Made by a program: the position numbers and the translations under genes
Assembly (NCBI GenBank): GCA_034440635.1
Contig: JAOTON010001947.1
Location: forward strand, 372,001 to 436,000
Length of the DNA stretch: 64,000 nt
Direction of reading: 5' to 3'
DNA from: Lepas anatifera
Lineage: Eukaryota > Arthropoda > Thecostraca > Lepadidae
The notes under the pieces: generated by a model
The model's database searches: none
The model's input: only the letters and a program-made list of their open reading frames with translations
What the model was told of the DNA's origin: nothing
Shown here: piece after piece, positions 1-9,409 of the stretch
Position numbering within the stretch: the stretch's first letter is position 1
How the letters are laid out: each line of letters starts with the position of its first letter

Positions 1-779
1 AGCCAAATTACATAACTTCACTCACTGAACTGGCTTACTATCGCATTCAACTCGGTTAGGATCGTGGTGACCGGTCAAACTCAGTTTGTACCTCGGTACT
101 TATATGCTCCACACGGTGGGGGTGGTTAAGACCAAGAGTTGTCGGTCTTATGGACGAGCCAGTCCTTGGACTAGGTGATGGTAAAATCGTTGCCAACATT
201 TTGCTAAGCAGAACAAGTCCAATAGGTGGTAAAATTATCTTATGTATGAAGATTTTGTGAAATATACATTTTATTCGCCTGTGTAGGTTTAAGTCAATGA
301 AGAGGCTCGGCATGTGATAAATTATGACGTCACGATTATTACGTCATGATCCGGCCGAATCGTCGGATGACCGTGCCTTATACGTTAAGGGCCTTGGTCT
401 GGACACAGCCTTTCAATAGTGGCACAGCCAGAAAAAAACACCTCGGCAAATAAGTAAATGATCGAAGTCAACAGCTTACAGCGTTATCAGTAGATCCGAA
501 ATGTTTTTTTTTTTTACAAATTCAAGGGATATTTGTCTACGTGCTCAATATTTGCTTCACAAGAAACATTATTTTTACCAGTTCGCTATATTGCATTGTA
601 ACATGTTCTCGTCGCAATAGACAACACAACCACATATCGGACGGGCACACGACCACACATCGGATGGGCATGAACGCGCCCTGGGGGATCCTGCTTGGTA
701 ATGGAGCAAAATGACACCGATGGATACCCAAAACAAACACTAAAAGAACTCGGGGCAATTTTTACCACTCAGAGCTGAG
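1..779. other. Unassigned AT/GC-mixed region
   Basis: No convincing coding sequence or repeat is visible here. The only local signal is a perfect TGACGTCA palindrome at 325-332, followed 12 bases later by a TTACGTCAT half-match. Confidence 0.4.
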
Positions 780-1345
780 AGCTGGCCATGTCGCAGTGGG
801 ATGCCCTAAGGCTGAAAAAGAGCGGTCAATCGTGAAATTGGGGTACCCGAATACAAAGAAGAGGACAAGCGAAGTTGAATGCGGTATACGTAAAAGTGGG
901 GTGCCCCAAGGCTAAGAAAGAGCAGACAATGGTGGAAAATGGGCGCGCAATCATGCACTAGAGGGCAGTCAAAAGTAGATGAGAGTGCTCAATTTTATGG
1001 TGGGCCGCTTTATAGCTAAAAGGGACGGTCAAGCATGATTTAGGGGCTCCGAACCACAAAGCGGAAGGCGACCAGAGGTGAATGAGGGCAGTCCCCGTTG
1101 AAGTGGGGTGCTTTAAGACTGCACAAGAGCGGCCAACAGTGGAGAAGGTGCGCACAATCATGCAGTAGAGAGCGGCTAAAAGTGGATGAGGGCAGTTCAT
1201 GTTGCAGTGGGGCACCCAAGGGCTGAAAAGCGGATCAATTATGAAAACAGGGTGCCCAACCACAAAGTTAAAAGCGCCTGGAGGTAAATGAGGGTGGTCC
1301 ACGCTGCAGAGTTCCACCAAGGGCTGAAAAAGGGTGGCCAATCGT
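780..1345. repeat. Minisatellite array, left part of a split array
   Basis: Degenerate units of about 100 bp (some doubled to about 200 bp) repeat blocks of the type gagcggtcaatcgtgaaat, gggcagttcatgttgcagtgggg and gggtgcccaaccacaaag. Recognisable repeats of the first block are near 824, 1023, 1230 and 1324. The same units in the same orientation continue at 9,410-11,100. I therefore read these as one array split by the inserted palindromic element between them. Open frames here are by-products of the repeat. Confidence 0.7.
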
Positions 1346-1349
1346 GAAA

Positions 1350-1936
1350 TATGGGGCCATGTCTAGGAAATATCTGAAACTTTGTCTCCAGGGTATTTTT
1401 GGGCCAGGAACACGCCTGTGAGAATCTTAGCCCCCTCCGACCAAGGGTAACCGAGTTATAGCCCAAGGCATTTTTGGGGGGTCACCTTGTAGACTCAGCT
1501 TTGATGCTTCATAACTCAAAAACGTATTGCCTGATTATCAAGTTTTATATATAATTGAACTCGTATTGAACTATTATTATTTTGAAAAAGAAAGCTTTAA
1601 AATCTTGAAAGTTTTGACTTTTAATTTGTTTGGTTTTTTCTTTCTTGACCTAGCTTGACCTTTTCGCAGTTGAAATTGACCTGTTAAACATCTAAAAAAA
1701 TTTGTTTCATAATTTATCTTTCGATAAAAACAATAAAAAATGCGTTTTTGCTATAAATTCTAAATTTTAGCACCTAAGGTATGTATGCAGAATTTTTTGG
1801 TTTTTGACCACTGCGGTAGTACAGCCTTACGTTTAAGACTGCAAACAAAGGGGTTACTTTTGTAATCGGTTGCTTGCAATGATACTGCATTGTCATTACG
1901 AAATTTTCATCGTGCAAGTGTCAGAGTTTATGAGGA
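1350..1936 (+). repeat. Left arm of palindromic (foldback) element
   Basis: This arm is the inverted counterpart of 8,835-9,405. Shared blocks include gtgagaatcttagcccc against ggggctaagattctcac, and ggtcaccttgtagactca against its complement near 9,260. The inner ends of the two arms meet as an imperfect palindrome around TTAA once the DNA between them is removed. No coding capacity is seen. Confidence 0.75.
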
Positions 1937-3114
1937 TTACACGCACCCACACGAGGGGGCGGGCAACCGGCCTCCTCAGGTTTCCACAGGTAGTAAAAAA
2001 AACACCTTCGCGCAGCGCCATCATGCTTTATCTACCTCTAACTCGACATTTTTGAAGCTTCTAGCAAAATTTTAGGCCTGGGTCATACCAGGTCAGCCCG
2101 CCAACCCAGGTCAAGAGACCTAACCTCGAAAAAAAACTTTGGAGGTGCATCACTAAGATAAAGTTGAACCTATTGTGCTTAGATTCACATCACATAGTTG
2201 GGTCACCGAGGAAGCTAATTTTTTGAAGCAGGATTTCTATATCGATCATCTAGGACGAGGTCATGGTCACAATCTTTCCATTAGAAATGCATGGGACAAT
2301 TAGTAAATTTTGATAACTTGCAAGAATTGAGAATTGTCGAGAATTGCGATGTAGTTTTTATTTTTAAGTTGTGTCTGACTTGCCACTGCAGGCTGATTAA
2401 TATGTTTTACCATAAAGACCTAAGCCCGGCTCTAGGTCAAAGCAGGTTAATTTTAAAATTTGACTAGACAAAATTATAAGATATATAATCCGATCGGACT
2501 CGACAAGAGCATTCCAATGGTGTTGAACATTTTTTCTACGGCTCTGCTCTGTCAGCTATTGTACCAAAAAATTAAGGTTTCCATTGTGTTCCTGTAATGC
2601 TTTTCTTACGCATACATTTTTCACTGCTATTAAGTTCTTGTACATTCCACAATCAAGCATAGCCAATGACAGCTCCAAAGTCTGTTCGCCAATGTGTGTG
2701 ATTATGGAAAAACGACCAAAAGGCTCATAGAATACCGGCGGTAAATAAGATATCCATCACTGTTCATGAAAGCTCTGCAAACAAAACAAGAGAGGTTCGG
2801 GTTTCGTATACCTATGTTTGAACTAAACTGTGTCGTGCTGTGGAAGTAGACTTTCTTTTATGGGTGCTGCGTGAATGGTCGCAAATTTAGTCATGGTGAA
2901 TGTCCAATGCAAAGTTAATATTAAACATACAGGTATGAATTATTTGGCTTGAGTAATGAGTGATCTGACGGCCACATTTAAACTGGGATCGTTTCGGCTA
3001 TGAAATGATTAACTTTTAAAAATATGATGTGAGGCAACCTGTTCAAGTGACCCAGTCGAATGCGTTATGATTTCAGGACAACAGTTTTTCGCATGTATGA
3101 GCAGATTCAAATTA

Positions 3115-3119
3115 CTTCC
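3115..3119. other. Target-site duplication CTTCC of the Ty3/gypsy element (left copy)
   Basis: CTTCC directly precedes the LTR at 3,120 and is repeated exactly at 8,109-8,113 after the other LTR. Five-base duplications are typical of Ty3/gypsy integrases. Confidence 0.9.
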
Positions 3120-3226
3120 TGTAAAGTCTTAGTTTCTTGGCTTGTCTTTATTGGGCCAACACATCTGAAAAGGAAGACAGTGTAATTATATCAGACAGAG
3201 GTAGTAATTACATTCAAGACATTACA
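3120..3226 (-). repeat. 3' LTR (107 bp) of the Ty3/gypsy element
   Basis: It starts tgtaaagtcttag and ends gacattaca on the plus strand and is identical to 8,002-8,108. On the element's coding strand it contains AATAAA (complement at 3,147-3,152), a possible polyadenylation signal. Just inside it the coding strand reads GCGAGAGA, a short and weak polypurine tract. At 107 bp it is very short for a Ty3/gypsy LTR. Confidence 0.93.
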
Positions 3227-3603
3227 TCTCTCGCGGGCGCTACCGATTACGAAGGAAATGACAGTGCAACTATGTAAACAAGGCATGCGTCATGCAATTG
3301 CATGCGAAGTCTAGAAAACCAGGTTAACTGGTCAGGTACAAACGAGGAACGTAAGGACAAGTCCATCTTGGCCTAAAACACCGAAATAAACGCAGTCGCA
3401 CTTGCTGCATTACATCCCTCACGGGGCGTAATAAAATGAGAAAAAGAAGAGAGAAGAATACAGGTTCAGTACCATATATCACCACTAGTGGTACGGTTCT
3501 GAATGTAAAACAACGCATCTTTTGTGGCCTATGTCTATGAGCACAGCGAAACGTGGCTTAGCTGACCGTTCGCCAATGAGGGCTGCCATCCTTGGAGCCT
3601 ATA

Positions 3604-6600
3604 TCACCCATCATAGTCCTGCAGGTACCGAGGAGGAACACCTCTTGTTGGTCTGGCTGACCTCCGGTAAACTCTGGTGTACATACCTGGTTCTTGATTG
3701 CTTCTCCCTTCGGCTAGCTCACTCTCGTGTGTTGAGTGCTCGTTACCTTCCCCATCCACGGGAGTAGCCGTCTCGGGTTGGGACGACGCGCACGGTGAAC
3801 GACGAATTTCCCGGAGACGCGTGCCGGGACTGCCTCTAGCCTCCTGCTGAACATGGTCCCTGACCCCATGGTCAGTTACATGCGCTCTCTGCGTCACCGC
3901 TGTCGGCGAATGAGCGTTCTTTGTGGGGTTGTTACGGTCTGGTTCCGCCGAGATATCAGGAACGGCTGCCTCGCGGTGTGATAGGTCCATCGGCCACCGC
4001 TGCTGGCGGTAGCGTCTACGACATGGGTCAAGGCACACCTTCTTGAAGCGTTGCGAGTCGCGGGTGACGACTTTCTGCCCACGGGATGCCGTGATTTGCG
4101 TTCCCCGCACCTTTTGCACCTGATAAGGTGCCGGGTCATACCACGGAGCTTTCTTAGTAGGCGTTTGGAGAAGGAGTACGGTATCTCCAACTCCAATGTC
4201 ATGTGGCCTGACCGTCGCCTTCTGGTCCTTGTAGAACTTTTGTGTGCGCTTGGAAGCGTCATGCTTGTCCTTGATGCGACTGCCATGTGTTGGCCCATCT
4301 AGGTTCGGCAGTCTTACTTTGTAGGTGCGGTTAAACAGGACTTCGGCTGGTGCTCTACCAATACTGCTGTGTGGGGTGGCCCGGTACTGTCGTAGCAGTT
4401 TGTGCATTTCTTGCTCCGGGTTCTTCTGCTCGATGAAGGCGGTGTGCCAGGACTTCTTCAGTACTTTCATGAAATTTTCCGCCAGTCCGTTCGCTTCCGG
4501 GTCTTGTGGGGCTACCTTTCTGTGAGTGATGCCGGCCCAGCGCATGTACATGGAGAAGTCATGCCCGTTGAAGGGAGGGCCCCCGTCTGTTTTCAGAGAG
4601 TCCGGGAACCCATGAACTGAGAATATCTTGTCCAGCAATGGTATCGCCTTCGCACCACTGGTGCTACTGGTTATCTCAACGACTGGATACCGGGAGTATT
4701 CGTCTATCACGACCAGAAGGTACTCCCCACTAGGCGTCGGTCCGTAGAAATCTGCATCCACGTGCTGCCACGGCCGGTCTGGGAGCTGAGACGGCTTGAG
4801 TGGGTCCCGCACTGGGCTCCGTGTAGAGGCCTGGCACCCCAGACAGCCAGACACCTTTTTCTCCACCCGCTTGTCCATGCCTGGAAACCAGACCTTAGAG
4901 CGTAGCAGCTGTTTGCATTTTACCACTCCTTGATGTCCTTCGTGTGCGAGATCAACCACGAGGGCCCGCAGACTCCCAGAGCCCGGATAAAGCTCCACAT
5001 CCGGTATGTAGAGTCGATCCTGGCGCAGTATCACACCACGCGCATACGTGAGCTCTTGAAGCACTAAACGGAAGGGTTGGAGGCCGTCCTCTTTGTCGAT
5101 GCGTCCCCGCTGGATGCAGCGTATAAGCTTCTGGCTGACCGGGTCCTCTGCAGTAGCCTGCTGGACGGTCTTCAGATCGACCGCGTCTGGCAGGTCATCT
5201 GTGATGAGTGCACTTATGCATATCTCATCATCCGTTTCCAGATCCATCGCCTTAAGCGCCTGCTCCGCGTCAGTGTCCAGCGGGCACGGATGGCGTGACG
5301 CAAAGTCACAGGGGTTAGACTTGCCCGGGATGTGGTGCAATGTGAAGGTATATTCCTGGACCTTCAGTCTGTGTCGCTCAACGCGAGCGTTCCCGCGTCT
5401 TCCGTGGTTGTACACGGGCAGGAGGGGTCGATGGTCTGTGAAGCTCTCAAACTCGACTCCCAACAGGTAATGTCTGTGGTAGTTGATGCCCCAAGTCTGG
5501 GCCAGCGACTCCTTCTCAAACTGAGAGTAGTTTCTTTCTGTTGCCGTCAGGGCTCTACTTCCATGATCAACCGGTACCCAGGTCCCATCCGGCAGCTCTT
5601 GAAAGACACTGGAGGCGATGCCCTCGGGTCCAGCATCGGCGTTGTGCTTGGTCGGCAGGCGAGGGTCAAATGCTCTCAGTGCGATGTCACTGGTCATCGC
5701 CTTGATGATCTCTTGATAGGATCTCTCACAGTCGGCAGACCATTCGAATCTTCTACCCTTGTGGGTCAACTCCCGGAGTGGTTTCGTGATCTGCGCGTAT
5801 GCTCGCTCTGTGTCGAACATGAACTTAGCGTTGAACTGGCAGGCCTGCAGGAAGCTCTTCACATCATCGCTGGACTCAGGGCGCCCTGCTGTCGTAATGG
5901 CTGCTAGCTTGTTTGGGTCTGCGGACATGCCTGAACTCGAGAACACCCATCCGAACCAGGTGACGGACGTGGAGCCGAAGGTGCACTTCTCACGCCGCAG
6001 GGTCAGGCCGCACTCTTCTAGTCGGGTCAGGCACTTGTCGAGGTTAGCCAGATGCTCTTCTGGTGTCTTACCCCAGACCAGGATGTTGTCGTGGATCGAC
6101 ACACAGCAGGGGAGTCCGTGGAGGGCCTGGCTGACGCGCTCATGGAACAGGTCGGGGGCTGGACTGGGCCCGAAGAAGAGTACCTTGAAGCGATGTAGCC
6201 CTTCATGTGTTCGGAAGGTGGAGATGGGTCTGGAGTTCTCCGCGAGCGCAACTTGATGAAATCCGTGCTTGAGGTCCATCTCCGTAAACCTGGTTGCTCC
6301 CTTCAGCTGGTGTCTCATCTCTTGGATTGTGATCACATGTTTCTTCGTGGTCTTGAGAGCCTTGTTTGCCGCCCGCATGTCAACATTCATGCGGATTTGG
6401 CCTTGTTCCTTTTTCTCTGTGATGACTACATTAGAGATCCACTGAGAAGATTCGTTGGGTGGCACATCTTCAATCTTGTCGGACTGACGTAGTTCATTGA
6501 GGTGTTGGCTGAGGCGTTCTTGGTAGGCGAGGGGTATGCCTCTGTACGGAGCGGATACCGGGGTCACTTTTTCATCGATGTGGAAGTGCACCTCTTGCCC

Positions 6601-6843
6601 AGCCAGTACACCTACTCCCTCAAAGACGCGTTTGTGCCGATGGAGGACTTCTTTGACTGCTTGTTTCTCTTCCTCGGACACAGGTTTTGGTGGGATGACC
6701 TTAGTGGTCACCTTTATGCCGGCGTCGCGAAGGGAGCTGGTGATGCCTGCCACCTCCTGTTCGTATCCACTGCCCTTGTGTATCTCTAAGATACCGAGGG
6801 CTTTTGCATCAGCATCTCTAGCAGGGGCTCGACGTTGTGTCCT
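3604..6843 (-). CDS. pol: Pol polyprotein (RT, RNase H, integrase) of Ty3/gypsy element
   Basis: The frame is open from about 6,843 and contains an internal GTG at 6,753; counting from there it is 1,049 residues. The RT region is roughly residues 75-255, with the first catalytic Asp in FTEMDLKHG (D160). The YxDD position reads IHDN at residues 220-223 (AAC at 6,085-6,087), so the second metal-binding Asp is Asn. RNase H has D373, E413 or E415, and D440. Integrase has the H604/H607/C637/C640 zinc-binding set and a D668-D723-E759 core with the canonical 35-residue D-E spacing. A GPY/F-like WYDPAPYQVQKV segment lies near 871-882. No chromodomain is obvious. There is no natural start; it would be made by frameshifting from the upstream frame. 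Confidence 0.9.
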   Translation of the reverse strand, partial: RTQRRAPARDADAKALGILEIHKGSGYEQEVAGITSSLRDAGIKVTTKVIPPKPVSEEEKQAVKEVLHRHKRVFEGVGVLAGQEVHFHIDEKVTPVSAPYRGIPLAYQERLSQHLNELRQSDKIEDVPPNESSQWISNVVITEKKEQGQIRMNVDMRAANKALKTTKKHVITIQEMRHQLKGATRFTEMDLKHGFHQVALAENSRPISTFRTHEGLHRFKVLFFGPSPAPDLFHERVSQALHGLPCCVSIHDNILVWGKTPEEHLANLDKCLTRLEECGLTLRREKCTFGSTSVTWFGWVFSSSGMSADPNKLAAITTAGRPESSDDVKSFLQACQFNAKFMFDTERAYAQITKPLRELTHKGRRFEWSADCERSYQEIIKAMTSDIALRAFDPRLPTKHNADAGPEGIASSVFQELPDGTWVPVDHGSRALTATERNYSQFEKESLAQTWGINYHRHYLLGVEFESFTDHRPLLPVYNHGRRGNARVERHRLKVQEYTFTLHHIPGKSNPCDFASRHPCPLDTDAEQALKAMDLETDDEICISALITDDLPDAVDLKTVQQATAEDPVSQKLIRCIQRGRIDKEDGLQPFRLVLQELTYARGVILRQDRLYIPDVELYPGSGSLRALVVDLAHEGHQGVVKCKQLLRSKVWFPGMDKRVEKKVSGCLGCQASTRSPVRDPLKPSQLPDRPWQHVDADFYGPTPSGEYLLVVIDEYSRYPVVEITSSTSGAKAIPLLDKIFSVHGFPDSLKTDGGPPFNGHDFSMYMRWAGITHRKVAPQDPEANGLAENFMKVLKKSWHTAFIEQKNPEQEMHKLLRQYRATPHSSIGRAPAEVLFNRTYKVRLPNLDGPTHGSRIKDKHDASKRTQKFYKDQKATVRPHDIGVGDTVLLLQTPTKKAPWYDPAPYQVQKVRGTQITASRGQKVVTRDSQRFKKVCLDPCRRRYRQQRWPMDLSHREAAVPDISAEPDRNNPTKNAHSPTAVTQRAHVTDHGVRDHVQQEARGSPGTRLREIRRSPCASSQPETATPVDGEGNEHSTHESELAEGRSNQEPGMYTRVYRRSARPTRGVPPRYLQDYDG

Positions 6844-6980
6844 CTATGACATAGACGGTTGCGTCTGTGCGGGCTCCCGCGGCGGTCTGTAGTACAGATC
6901 GGACTTGCCCACGAACCTGGAGGTGGGTGCTTGTGCCGTATGGCCGGAACCGTAAATCACTTGGTTGTAGCGGCCCCCAT
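6818..6980 (-). pseudogene. C-terminal protease segment in a third reading frame
   Basis: Between the gag-protease stop and the pol frame, a separate frame encodes the continuation of the aspartic protease, including an RPYGTSTHL segment and a TVYVIED strand. It ends at a TAG at 6,818-6,820. It is +1 relative to the upstream frame, and pol is again +1 relative to it. Each break sits at or next to a short homopolymer: five G in the gag-side break (complement near 6,978) and four C near 6,825. Two successive +1 shifts are unlike ordinary single programmed frameshifting. The reading is a decayed copy or two assembly indels. Confidence 0.75.
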
Positions 6981-7958
6981 ACTCTCTTCGTACCGGTCCA
7001 TAGGCAGTAGCGTTTTGCTACATCCGGAGTCGACAAAGAAGTCGAGAGTGGTCCCATTCAACTTCACAGTTACCTTATTTTCGTGCTGAGTTTGAAGCTT
7101 CCCAACTTCGACGACTCTCCCAACGTCTTCTTCCTCGCTGAAGTGATAGTCTTCGACTCGGCGTACTCCTTGCTTGGATGACTGGCATGTGGCAGAACCC
7201 GCGAAGTGGTTTTTCTTTTGGCATGCAGCGCAGGTTTTGCCACTTGCTGGGCACTTTCCAGGCTCGTGTGGCCTGTAGTGGCTAGGGCAGTTTGGGCATT
7301 TCGGTCTGTTGCTTCGCGAAGGGGTTGTTCTGCTACTGTACTTCCCTCTTTGGACCAGTCGTGCGACACTGGCACTGTCATCTCCCGTGGTAATTTCGCT
7401 AGCTGAAGCGCGTGACTGTTCATAGCTGGTAGCGGCTCGGAGAAGGCCGGCGTAGTCAAGGTCCTTAGCCAGAGCATCCTGTCTCCGTCGTTCATCGGAG
7501 GTACCAAACACATACGCGTCCTTCTTTGCTCTGGAAGTTGTGTACGCCACAGTATCTAGTTGGCACTTGGAGGCCAGTTCATCTATTTCCTTGGCAAACT
7601 CGGTGACAGTTTTTGTCCCCTGTTTTGCGTGCATCAATTTATACATGGCCATCGTCAGGTTTACATGCTGATGACAGTGCGCGCGTATCTTGGCCAGTGC
7701 TGTCGTCAGGGTGTCCCTCTCGCCATTTTCATCATCGAGGTGGACTCCAGCCTCTTTCACGAACCTGCGGAACTCCTTACCACCCCAGAGGAGGAGGAGT
7801 TTGAGCTTCTGGTCATGCGGCAAAGTGGTTACTGTATCGGCTAAAAGCTGGTGTTCTTCCAGCCAATCCTCGAAACGGTCGAGGAATTGGCTAGGATCAG
7901 TGCCGAGCTGGCAGGCTCGGCCCGCTTTGGCTAGGGCAGCGTCAACACCGTCAGCCAT
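6957..7958 (-). CDS. gag: Gag plus start of protease, Ty3/gypsy element
   Basis: 333 residues from an ATG at 7,958, the first start after the 5' LTR and about 44 nt inside it. Residues 1-190 form the capsid-like helical region, with a DPSQFLDRFEDWLEEH segment near the start. A Cys/His region follows: C221/C224 and then C243/C246/H251/C258, a zinc-knuckle-like set with a longer final spacing than the standard CX2CX4HX4C. The aspartic protease motif FVDSG is at 308-312, so protease begins in the gag frame. The frame then stops at 6,957-6,959, interrupting the protease before its flap and second half. Products would assemble particles and process the polyprotein. Confidence 0.9.
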   Translation of the reverse strand: MADGVDAALAKAGRACQLGTDPSQFLDRFEDWLEEHQLLADTVTTLPHDQKLKLLLLWGGKEFRRFVKEAGVHLDDENGERDTLTTALAKIRAHCHQHVNLTMAMYKLMHAKQGTKTVTEFAKEIDELASKCQLDTVAYTTSRAKKDAYVFGTSDERRRQDALAKDLDYAGLLRAATSYEQSRASASEITTGDDSASVARLVQRGKYSSRTTPSRSNRPKCPNCPSHYRPHEPGKCPASGKTCAACQKKNHFAGSATCQSSKQGVRRVEDYHFSEEEDVGRVVEVGKLQTQHENKVTVKLNGTTLDFFVDSGCSKTLLPMDRYEESMGAATTK

Positions 7959-7983
7959 GGCGATCGCAGTTCACGTGCTATCC

Positions 7984-8000
7984 TTACACCTGGGTCGCCA
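7984..8000 (-). promoter_or_regulatory. Primer-binding site of the Ty3/gypsy element
   Basis: One base inside the 5' LTR the coding strand reads TGGCGACCCAGG. A leading TGG, complementary to the CCA end of a tRNA, is the usual form of a reverse-transcription primer site. I cannot assign the tRNA. Confidence 0.65.
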
Positions 8001-8001
8001 G

Positions 8002-8108
8002 TGTAAAGTCTTAGTTTCTTGGCTTGTCTTTATTGGGCCAACACATCTGAAAAGGAAGACAGTGTAATTATATCAGACAGAGGTAGTAATTACATTCAAG
8101 ACATTACA
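8002..8108 (-). repeat. 5' LTR (107 bp) of the Ty3/gypsy element
   Basis: Base-for-base identical to 3,120-3,226, followed by the CTTCC duplication at 8,109-8,113. Confidence 0.93.
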
Positions 8109-8834
8109 CTTCCTGGGAATGAAAGCCTTTCAGATACTTTTTTACATTGTATGAATCCTCTCGAACGTATGCTTTGCTGCACTGGGGCACATTGTATCGA
8201 TTTGCTTTCTATTTTTTATTATTCCATCTCCGGGAACGATGTAATTGTGTGAGTTAGTGGTGCTTATAGGATAAGTTATAATTGTTTGAACTATTGATAA
8301 TTTCGCAACATCTTTGTATATTCTCGTTTAAGGCTGCAAGGCCCATTACTAATAAGTTCCTTTGCGCTCGTCTCCCTCGTAACAATGTATCGTTTTTATC
8401 ACTTTTAATGACTGCTGTTTTTATATTATTCTATCTTTTTATAAATCTCGTCCAAGTTGTTGCCCGTTCAGTTTTAGGAGTCTGAGTCTCACTAGAGTCA
8501 TCAAAGGACTTTTCACGGAGACCCCAACCCCACCACACATACGAGCAACTCCCATGATGAAGGGTTAATAAAGGAACCAAAGTTGAACGTCCCACAAAGC
8601 ATAAGGACGGCCGTCTACCTCAGGTCACCCTCTCACCAGTCAGTTGCCAGCTGACCTACGGTATTTACGGTACCTACCACCTGCCAGTTGACCTAAATTA
8701 TTTTGCCAGAAGTTGCAAAAATGTCGAATTAGAGGTAGATGAAGTACGATGGCGCTACGCAAAGGTGTTTTTTTACTACCTGTGGAAACCTGAGGAGGCC
8801 GGTTGCTCGCCCCCCTCGTGTGGGCGCGGGTTAA

Positions 8835-9405
8835 TTCTCATAAACACTGACACTTGCACGATTAAAATTTCGTAAAGACAATGCAGCATCATTGCAAACA
8901 ACCGATTACAAAAGCAATCGTTTTTTTGCGGTGTTAAACATATTCTGTACTACCGCAGTGGTCAAAAACCGTCTGAATACCTACCTTAGGTGCTAAAAAT
9001 TTGTAATTTATAGCAAGAATGCATTTTTTATCGAAATATAATTTAGGAAGCAAAATTTTTGAGGTGTCTAAAAGGTCAATTTCAACTGCGAAAAGGTCAA
9101 GCTAGGTAAAAAAAGAAAAGGTCAAAGGAATTAAAAGTCAAAATGTTTAACATTTCAAAATTTTCTTTTTCCAAAATAGTGCATAGTTCAAGACGAGTTC
9201 AATGATATTCAAAACTTGTTAATCAGGCTATGCATTTTTTGAGTTATGAAGCATCAAAGATGAGTCTATAAGGTGACCTCCCGAAAATGGCTCGGACTAT
9301 AACTCGGTCACCGTTGGTTGGAGGGGCTAAGATTCTCACAGGCGTGTTCCTGGCCCAAAAATACCCCAGAGACAAAGTTTCATATTTTTTAGAGATGGTG
9401 GTGTC
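8835..9405 (-). repeat. Right arm of palindromic (foldback) element
   Basis: Inverted counterpart of 1,350-1,936 (for example ggggctaagattctcacaggcg at 9,332 onward). Beyond about 9,405 similarity to the left side stops being inverted and becomes the direct minisatellite. Confidence 0.75.
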
Positions 9406-9409
9406 AAAT

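Larger units (their letters stand above)
3120..8108 (-). mobile_element. Ty3/gypsy LTR retrotransposon, apparently defective
   Basis: A 4,989-bp element on the minus strand with identical 107-bp terminal repeats (TG...CA), the CTTCC duplication, a TGG-starting primer-binding site, a gag-protease frame and an RT-RNase H-integrase frame. Domain order (protease, RT, RNase H, integrase) is that of Metaviridae. Identical LTRs point to recent insertion. As read it is not functional: the frame breaks near 6,975 and again at 6,818-6,843, and the second Asp of the RT active site is Asn. The gag start lies only about 44 nt from the 5' LTR, an unusually short leader. Confidence 0.95.
1937..8834. mobile_element. 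TTAA-flanked non-autonomous element interrupted by a Ty3/gypsy insertion
   Basis: Inverted ends are at 1,941-2,090 and about 8,690-8,830. Both carry a cacccacacgaggggg block followed by an (a)accggcctcctcag block and a hairpin of the ggcgctgcgc/ggcgctacgc type. The right end is flanked by intact TTAA (8,831-8,834) and the left by TTAC (1,937-1,940), a one-base decayed copy. Without the gypsy element and its duplication the element would be about 1.9 kb. It belongs to the TTAA superfamily described elsewhere in the window; the TTAA preference is piggyBac-like, but no transposase is present. Confidence 0.6.

Noticed and set aside
5332..5907. 191-codon plus-strand frame antisense to pol
   Set aside because: A shadow of the pol gene on the minus strand.
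1350..9405. A single autonomous DNA transposon with long terminal inverted repeats
   Set aside because: No transposase lies between the arms. The coding content is the separately duplicated Ty3/gypsy element, and the inner ends behave as a separate TTAA element.
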